DNA from: Paracentrotus lividus
Taxonomy: Eukaryota; Echinodermata; Echinoidea; Camarodonta; Echinidae
DNA: 64,000 bases
NCBI GenBank assembly: GCA_940671915.1
Contig: CALNVZ010001738.1
Location: 1-64,000 of the forward strand
Direction of reading: 5' to 3'
Each line of letters begins with the position of its first letter. Position 1 is the first letter of the stretch. The notes beneath the pieces are model-generated. The model was given only the letters and a program-made list of their open reading frames with translations, was not told the origin of the DNA and did not search any database. Position numbers and translations under genes: made by a program. Of this stretch, positions 57,481 through 64,000 are shown in pieces.

Positions 57481-58723
57481 TCAGCTTTGGTGGTACCAGC
57501 GCCTACAGTGGTCACAGTACACCCAGTCGAGTAGATCATCATCTGGTCGACTACAGTTGGGGTCAGCACAGATATCATTGGGGTCGGTACAGATATCATC
57601 AGTCTCACATTGTAGGTCTTCACGGACCTCCTTCACAGCTCCCACAACTGGAGATCCTTTGCCACATCTGGAAAGAGCATCAGGAACATGGTGTTGGGAT
57701 CCGGGGCGATACACGACCTGAAAGTTGTAGTCTTGCAGGCGAAGTACCCATCGAGCAAGTTTGCCCCCCTGCTTCCTTTTCCGAAAGAGCTAGCAGAGAG
57801 CTTGATGATCAGTCACCACCTTGCAGGGTCTTCCTTCCAAGTATGGCCTCCACTTTTCCAGGGCCCAGACAATTGCTAGACACTCCTTCTCGGTTGTACT
57901 GTAGTCTTGTTCTGCACTTGACAGGGTCCGGCTTGCATAGGCTATGGTTCTAATTTGGGAGTCTTGTCTCTGGGTAAGTATAGCACCTAAACCTACATTA
58001 CTAGCATCAGTATAGACTGTAAATGACAAAGACTGATCTGGGTAGCCCAACACTGGTTCAGACATGAGAGCTTCCTTCAAGCTATCAAACACAACAGAAC
58101 ACTCTTCCGTCCATTCCCACTTGGTGTGTTTTTTCTTCAAGGCATACAGGGCGGCTGCCTGATCAGCAAACCCTGGCACAAACTTCTGGTACCATCCAAT
58201 CATGCGTAGAAATCTCTCAAGTTCCTTGACAGAAATGGGCACTGGATAATCTCTGATGGCAGACACCTTGTCCGGGTCAGGCTTCAATCCATCAGCTCCA
58301 ACGAAATGTCCCAGATACCTCATCTCTCTGCGTAGGAATTGACACTTATTGACATTTACGGTAAGACCAGCCGTTCTCAATCTGTCCAGACACCTCTCAG
58401 ATATCTTCGAAATGCTCTGTATGCTACCAGAGAAACAGACATATGTCCAAGTACACGTAGCAGACATTTTCAACAAGTCAACGAGTACTGATGCATCAAT
58501 ATCTGAAAGCTTGGCAGCCATTAAACAACATCCAAACGGTAGTACTTTTGATGGAAAAGACCCTGTTCAACAACAATGCTCTTTTCCTGGTCTTCGGGAC
58601 AACCCCATCTGCCAATAAAGCCGCTCTTTCAATCCAAGAAGGAAATACCTGATCATTAACTGACGGCATTGGGTAAGCATCAATCTTAGTGACGGAGTTT
58701 AACTTGCGATAGTCTATACACAT
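57481..58723 (-). pseudogene. Gypsy RT - RNase H - PHD segment
   Basis: From 58723 down: CIDYRKLNSVTKIDAYPMP (RT), a frame-broken palm (KVLPFGCC, and YLDI where YLDD is expected near 58455), then an open frame 58521-57790 with LDRLRTAGLTVNVNKCQFL, RYLGHFVGADGLKPD, the RNase H start (FTVYTDASNVGLGAIL) and ALEKWRPYLEGRPCKVVTDH. After a break, [14 protein letters not shown] closes RNase [21 protein letters not shown] and HCRRWYHQS then form the first part of a PHD-type finger, completed in 57450-57400. The 5' end stops abruptly at 58724, so gag, protease and the RT fingers are lost. Frame breaks and the YLDI change indicate an inactive copy. Confidence 0.8.
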
Positions 58724-59430
58724 ACCGGTACAGGTAGTTCAAAAGTAAAACCCTCGGGTGGCGCGAGAAAGCGTGGCAGGCGCTTCGTGCGGCGTTCCCT
58801 TGTGACGGCGCTTTTGATTTTCTGTTCGAAAAAGGCGCGGGCCAATTTCACAGACTTCCGTCGTTTTGTTTTGTTCCTGATATAAAAGGGAAACATGATA
58901 TAAGCTCTATCTATGGCCATTACGGCCATTGAATGGCAGACACTGCGCCAGAATTAATTGTTTGGGTGTTTGCACTGACATACGAGATCAATGGTTCTAT
59001 GTGTGTGATTAGTGACGCGGAGCGGCCAGCTATAGGACAATAGCCAGGGCTACATCAAAGACTTTAATCTCGCTATATATAAATTGACACTCTCGTGCTG
59101 TAATTCATTTCTATGTCTCTATAATGTTCTGCTTAATCATATCGGCAAGGCGCTATATTGAAAACAATGATCTGCCCACGTCGGTGCCTGCTACAAGAGG
59201 GGCACTACTATCGAGTTAAGATTGGTATCTTTTAATACAGTAAGGACTTACGATTGGAATCATAGAAGATTGATCCTATCTTTTAATTTTATGTTACAGC
59301 TAGCAGAGGTATGTGACTATACCGAGAGGATACGCAATTAAAATAATGTTTAGCCCCTAAAGTTTTGTTCCAGTTTTTTTTTTTTTTTTTCGCCACCTTT
59401 CCTGTAATAAATAAACTATGCGTTTCAGTG
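58724..59430. other. Spacer
   Basis: No gene. A GC-richer patch (58760-58830) sits at the border of the Gypsy truncation. Confidence 0.4.
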
Positions 59431-59640
59431 GCGATATCTCTCTTCGCAGAGACGGATTTGTTTGGACTACTTTGAGACGTTTTGAAATTTGTTGCGGGTC
59501 GTCGCAGAGATTCTCCGAGACGTCTCCGTGACGCGAAAATAGTATTTAGAGACGTCTCGATTTTTTTCTCCTTCGCGGAGCACACCCTTTCTGTTTGCGA
59601 GACGTCCCGGTGACATATTTCAAAAACCGCTTCAACATTT
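59431..59640. repeat. GAGACGTCTC-rich repeat, partial copy
   Basis: ATCTCTCTTCGCAGAGACGG, CGAGACGTCTCCG and AGAGACGTCTCGA recall the element at 62749-62987. The ends are not clear. Confidence 0.45.
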
Positions 59641-60279
59641 TTAAAGTATCCGTTCTCCGGAAGATAAACAACATAATAAGTTAATAAAATATAAATAAAT
59701 TGCCAACTTGTAGAATACTTTTATTAATCATGTCGTATTTTGGCTTCCTGTTTAATTAGGCCTATTTACGTCTATGTTCTTTTACAATTTCGTATTCAGA
59801 TGTCATTTTGTTTGGGGTTCGTACTGGAATGCTATCTGGGCCTTGATGTTGCACGGCGATGTCATCGTCGGCCAGGAGGTCCTCTGACACGGTTTCTACT
59901 CAACATTCAGATTAAAAGCTGTCGTTTGGGGCTGCTCGGAGATTGCTGGCTGTCCGTTGTCCTTGTTGACTATTGACTAATGTTAGTACATTGAATCTCA
60001 CCAGTATTTATCGAGACGGTTCATCTTTATATAACACACAAAAGAAATCGAACATCCGGCCAATTATAGTGCTATTCATAACCCAACGGTGTGATCGACC
60101 GGATGTGTCTTTTGAATAATTAATATATCCAGGGACAGAGGGGGGGGGGGGGAGGCATGACATATGGTCCCGGCTATAACAAATGGAGCGGCATTTAAAA
60201 ACAAATCCTGCACGAGCAGGCATGTCGACATGCTACAGTACATCCTAAGTTTAGGAATAAAGTTGGAGCTAAAATAAAG
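59641..60279. other. Spacer
   Basis: No identifiable gene. A G-run of 14 lies at 60138-60151. The 78-codon frame near 59740 has no recognisable motif. Confidence 0.35.
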
Positions 60280-61040
60280 ATAATTTGGAGCTCAATCTGC
60301 GTCCTGAGTTTAATATCAATTTGGGCACCCCTAATGCAGTCAATCAACGCCCCATAAGTCTCAGATCATGGCGTCCCCTAGTTTCTGATCATTTTGGCGC
60401 TCCTACATTTGAGGCTGCAATATTGGCGCCCTCGCTTACCCTAACTAGGGCCGGGGTATTTTTTAGTTCTTAGAGCCAGGGAGGGGCCTCCCAGGTCCCC
60501 CTTATAGACCTCGACCGTCGACTGCGCGATGCGCTGAAAATTGGCACGCACGTCCCTGTATGCGTAATCCCGTAACTGCCATCATTAATTTCTTTCAGAA
60601 AGCGCTTCGTTGTAATCCATATATGCTAATAGCATGAAAATCCTATTTTTGGCCTCTAATTCTCTAAATGTGCTCTGAAATGCTATTTTTTTGTAACAAT
60701 ATTCCTTAATAGCATCTCCTATAAATGTACATGAAAAAATTCCCAGTATTGCGAATCCATTTCTTCCCAGGCCCCCCCCCGGCTTGTTAGGGTTACAGGT
60801 CGATTGGTGCGCCTCTAAGTTTTTAAGTTCTATTTTCCCCCTAAATTTAAGGTCGGATTTAGCGCCCCTAAATTTAAAGTAGATCTTGCGACCCCCATTT
60901 ATTTTCAGGTCAACTTGGCACTTATATGTTAAGCTCATTGGCGGCCCCTTAGCTTCAGGTCTATCGGCGCCCTCTGATCTTTTGATCGGGATTTAGCGCA
61001 CCCTAAATTTAAGACATGAAATTAGCGCCCTTTCTCCTTC
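60280..61040 (+). repeat. Degenerate tandem repeat based on GGCGCCCCTAAATTTAAG
   Basis: Imperfect units of roughly 30-45 bp with GGCGCCC, CTAAATTTAA and AGGTC words recur through the block, interrupted at 60480-60770. Strongly diverged. Confidence 0.5.
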
Positions 61041-62748
61041 AAATCAAAGAACTTTGAACATATCTGTCCAATACTTGTATAGAAAGGCAAAGAATATCTT
61101 GTGTTGTCCAAAAAGTGCCTTCTAGTTTGTTAATCATTTCTTCATTGTACATCAGAGCTCAATTAGTTTTTTTTATTCTTGTTCGTTTTAATCAATTTAT
61201 ATCTTTACGCAGAGAACTTCATAACTTCATAAGTTGAATGTATATCGTCGTTATAGTGCTTGTTTAAATTACAATGGTAACCTTATCTATGGACTAAACA
61301 TGAGAATTGAGATATTAGATGACTGTGAACATATAATTTTGATTTGATTTGATTCGATTCTTATTTGTCGAGTGTACAAAACATAAAGAACACTGAAGGA
61401 AACCCATGAAATCCGAAAAGGCTTAATTTTATAGGGTCTATAAAATGAGAGAAAGAGATACCGGAACCCCCACCTGATTTGCTTTTTTATTGAAAAAAAA
61501 CCCACACACATTAAAAGAGAAGAATCAAAGAACGAGGGAAAGAAGGGAGGGAAATTGACGAGAGGAGGAGAGAGAGAGGGGGAAGGGCAGATAGAAAAGT
61601 TAAAAAAGGTAAAGATGGAGTGAAAGAAAAAAAAGAAAGGACAAAAAGAAAAGGAAGAGAGCCGAGAGAGAGGGAGAGATGCAGCCCCATAAAAGATTAA
61701 GAATATTTTCAATATGATACCTGAAAATATATGTCCAGATACGTTTTTGTTAACAGGCAAAGAATATTGACTGTTGTGCCAGAAAAAAGTGGCTGTAAAT
61801 TTTGAAGTTGAAATATCACAAAAAAAAAAGCTGTCATTTTTACTGTCTGTATCGGAATGTATATTTTAATTTGGAAGAATGTGTTAAAGTCATAAATGCG
61901 TAGGCTAATATAAGTGTTATACCACAGTTTTGTCAGTTTAAAGATATATTGGGTAGGTACAAAGAAGATAAAGAACCAAATTGAATTGATGAGGTTCTAT
62001 AGTTCTACAGTTAAAGGGTGAGCCGCAGAACTTATTAATCAAATAAAAAAGATAAAAATGTTCTAATTTTTGCCCATAATCATCGATATACAAGTGGAAA
62101 ACATTAATATAAATGAGTCAGCATCTGTCATGTTTTTTATAATTAGATTAGTGGTTAATGGATGTTTAAATCTTGGCTCTGTCAATGCATAGCTTTGATA
62201 AAGAAAAACAAATTTACAATTTCATGTGTTACAATTTGCCCGTACGTCTGTTACAATTGCCCTGGACACGGGGCAAATTGTACATCGACTCTTGTTTTAA
62301 AATGGCAATTTCTATAAACTGTCAGTCGTAAAAGAAATCGCTCCGCCACAGGGGTAACAATGCCTTTCACAGGCCCGCGTTCAAAGGGTTATACTTTGGT
62401 GTGCCAAGTCGATCTTAATTTTGGGAAACACCAAAGCTATAGAGACCCTCCATCAATCCCCTCTTCTCAGTCTCGGTCAAGTGACGGTGCGGGCTGCAGC
62501 AAAGATTCAAAAAGCCACTTCCTGCTCATCTATAAAGCGTCACATTTTGGAATACACTAGGACTTTCTCTAATAAAGAACCGACAAAGGATGTGTTACTA
62601 TTGAGTCGTTATTTTGGGATAACTCGCGGCTATTGATAAGAATGACAAGTTCTTTTGAATTTCGGGTTGCTCAATAAACTCTGCAGGGCCTAGGCGTCCG
62701 TCTAATTGAAAAAGGAGAAGCGCTGATCCTAATTGGGAATAGGGTGCC
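61041..62748. other. Spacer with retroposon tail and purine tract
   Basis: A GATTTGATTTGATTCGATTC run near 61340 looks like a reversed retroposon tail. 61500-61680 is almost pure purine on the plus strand. No gene is recognised. Confidence 0.4.
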
Positions 62749-62987
62749 ATCTCACTTCGCGGAGACGTCTGCCGCGACAGATAGAAATTTTCGTTCTCCG
62801 CGATCTGATAAGTAGTATTAGAGACGTTTCCAGAACTCTCCGCGAACGATTTATGGAAAAAACAAATCGTCTCCAAATTCTCAGGAGACGTCTCCGACGT
62901 CCTCGGAGACATTCGGAGACGTCTCTAATATCTTACGTCGCGAGATGAATCTTCTTTCTGTCGCGGAGACGTTCGCGAAGTGAGATA
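62749..62987. mobile_element. Small MITE with ATCTCACTTCGCG ends, full of GAGACGTCTC
   Basis: ATCTCACTTCGCGGAGACGT at the left is mirrored by AGACGTTCGCGAAGTGAGAT at the right. The 239-bp interior carries at least six GAGACGT/ACGTCTC words, so it can fold in many ways. Flanks GTGCC and AACCC show no clear duplication. Confidence 0.6.
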
Positions 62988-63132
62988 ACCCTTAAAAAAC
63001 GGTGAAATGGTGGGTTTCATGTGCGAAACTAACTTTGAAACTACTTTGAGACGTGGTTTTGAAAATACTTTGGACACGGTTTTGAAACTTGTCGCGGAAT
63101 CGTCTCGAACGTCTCCTCAGTCCCGCGACGTT

Positions 63133-63178
63133 TTCATGAGTCGTGGAAACTATCGTTGAGTTTCCGCGACTCATGAAA
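63133..63178. repeat. Perfect-stem hairpin
   Basis: TTCATGAGTCGTGGAAACT and the inverse AGTTTCCGCGACTCATGAA are separated by a 7-base loop (one G-T style mismatch). It adjoins the GAGACGTC family sequence and may be its end. Confidence 0.6.
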
Positions 63179-63439
63179 GAGTCACGAAGTAATGGAACAC
63201 AATTAATTTTTCCAAAAAGTTCAAGGTATTATAAAATAGTAGAGCAAACACCACCAACAAAACAAAAAACAAAACATACAGACGATAGGCTATGCAGAAA
63301 TGTCAGATTGGTCTAAAAGAGTATTATGACTTCTCTATTTACTAGATGAGTAAAGCCATGTTAACGTAGAGGACGCTATTACAGGAACCTTGAAGATTTG
63401 AACTAAAGGAAAAGAAGTGCAAATTTTACGTACTGGATG

Positions 63440-63760
63440 TGGTCCTTTAGCGTTCTTTAAGGGAACGTACCTAGTGCTCCCTTCTTTGGCAATGACACTG
63501 GGGAAGCCCAGGAGATGATGAAGGTCTATCTTCCCGTGTCTAAGAGATTGGATATCTCTTCATCCAGAGCCTCTTCTTTCGGGACTCATTCTATAGGGGG
63601 AAGACGAGAGGCGAAAGCAATCGCCAACATAATGTGATTTGAATCAACGTTAGTGAAACGGGAGTATCACAAGTACATCATGGAACTTCTCCTGCAGAGC
63701 TTCTACTCTGCTTTTCGATGGGGAAATATCCCTCTCCAATCAATGAACTACGAACTAGTA
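63440..63760 (-). pseudogene. Degenerate Gypsy protease-RT junction
   Basis: The minus strand shows RVEALQEKFHDVL, then YRMSPER, then SVIAKEGSTRYVPLKNAKG in shifting frames, which correspond to the start of RT (PYR-SP, VxKKDGSxR). Heavily decayed, with no catalytic residues left. Distinct in sequence from the 56-58.7 kb Gypsy. Confidence 0.5.
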
Positions 63761-64000
63761 TCTCTTTGCTCATCAAATTCCCAGTTATTTTGGACTCTCT
63801 CTAGGTTGGAAACCCAAAATGGGGAACTTCAACAGGGCTTTCAAGTCCACATTTAGTGCCCATAACACTTTCAACCAAGTCCAAGAAAGTTTTCACTGCC
63901 ATAGGGCAAAATCAAACAAGGAGAACCGGAGCCTTGCAACTTTGGCATACATAGAATTAACCTGGGAGATACTGACCCCGGATCTACTTTTCCGCACATG

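Overview
This is a eukaryotic, AT-rich, transposon-dominated window with no bacterial gene layout. It most likely comes from a marine deuterostome, and I favour an echinoderm. The grounds are CR1/L2-type LINEs (one encoding a 2A-like GDIQPNPGP motif), phase 0-0 leucine-rich-repeat exons of the NACHT/NLR type, a foldback element built of satellite arms like the sea-urchin TU elements, and many (CAATT)n retroposon tails. The species cannot be fixed from sequence alone. I see no complete, intact protein-coding gene, no rRNA and no recognisable tRNA.

Layout. 0.07-4.76 kb: a frameshifted copy of a multi-copy animal gene with CxxC...HxxC modules, an XPG/FEN-like PIN nuclease core and a CXC cysteine tail. 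4.8-11.1 kb: two G-tract inverted-repeat elements, then a 3.5 kb composite element with GGACGGTGCACAGTT termini holding a nested Tc1-type palindromic element. 11.9-17.3 kb: duplicated anonymous blocks (A/A' of 550 bp, B/B' of 315 bp), a minisatellite and an SGNH-hydrolase-like retroelement fragment. 17.9-20.1 kb: a 5'-truncated LINE (minus strand) with a 6-bp target duplication, inserted in a repeat carrying a GC-rich palindrome. 20.8-36.3 kb: a minus-strand series of duplicated LRR exons (three whole, two partial), split by an 8.6 kb foldback-like structure (22.5-31.1 kb). That structure contains 31-bp and 39-bp satellites, two TTAA-flanked elements, a Tc1-type element and an assembly gap. 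Between the later exons lie a 597-bp tandem repeat with a CACGTG palindrome, another TTAA element and a 1.1 kb element with GGACTATCGG ends.

38.3-43.3 kb: a TA-flanked inverted-repeat element interrupted by an almost full-length CR1-like LINE (PHD finger, endonuclease, reverse transcriptase). 44.2-47.9 kb (minus strand): a second SGNH-like fragment, a Gypsy RT/integrase remnant and unidentified coding-like sequence. 48-50 kb: two small inverted-repeat elements. 51.6-54.6 kb: the 2A-containing LINE, lacking the RT catalytic box. 54.6-58.7 kb (minus strand): Gypsy pieces, including a pol with a PHD-type finger between RNase H and the integrase zinc module, interrupted by an 808-N gap. 58.7-64 kb: mostly repeats, a GAGACGTCTC-rich small element and a degenerate Gypsy protease-RT fragment.

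The genes do not form a pathway. The biology on display is repeated nesting of mobile elements into an expanding LRR exon family. Nested order is readable in several places from target duplications and from empty-site paralogues inside the window.
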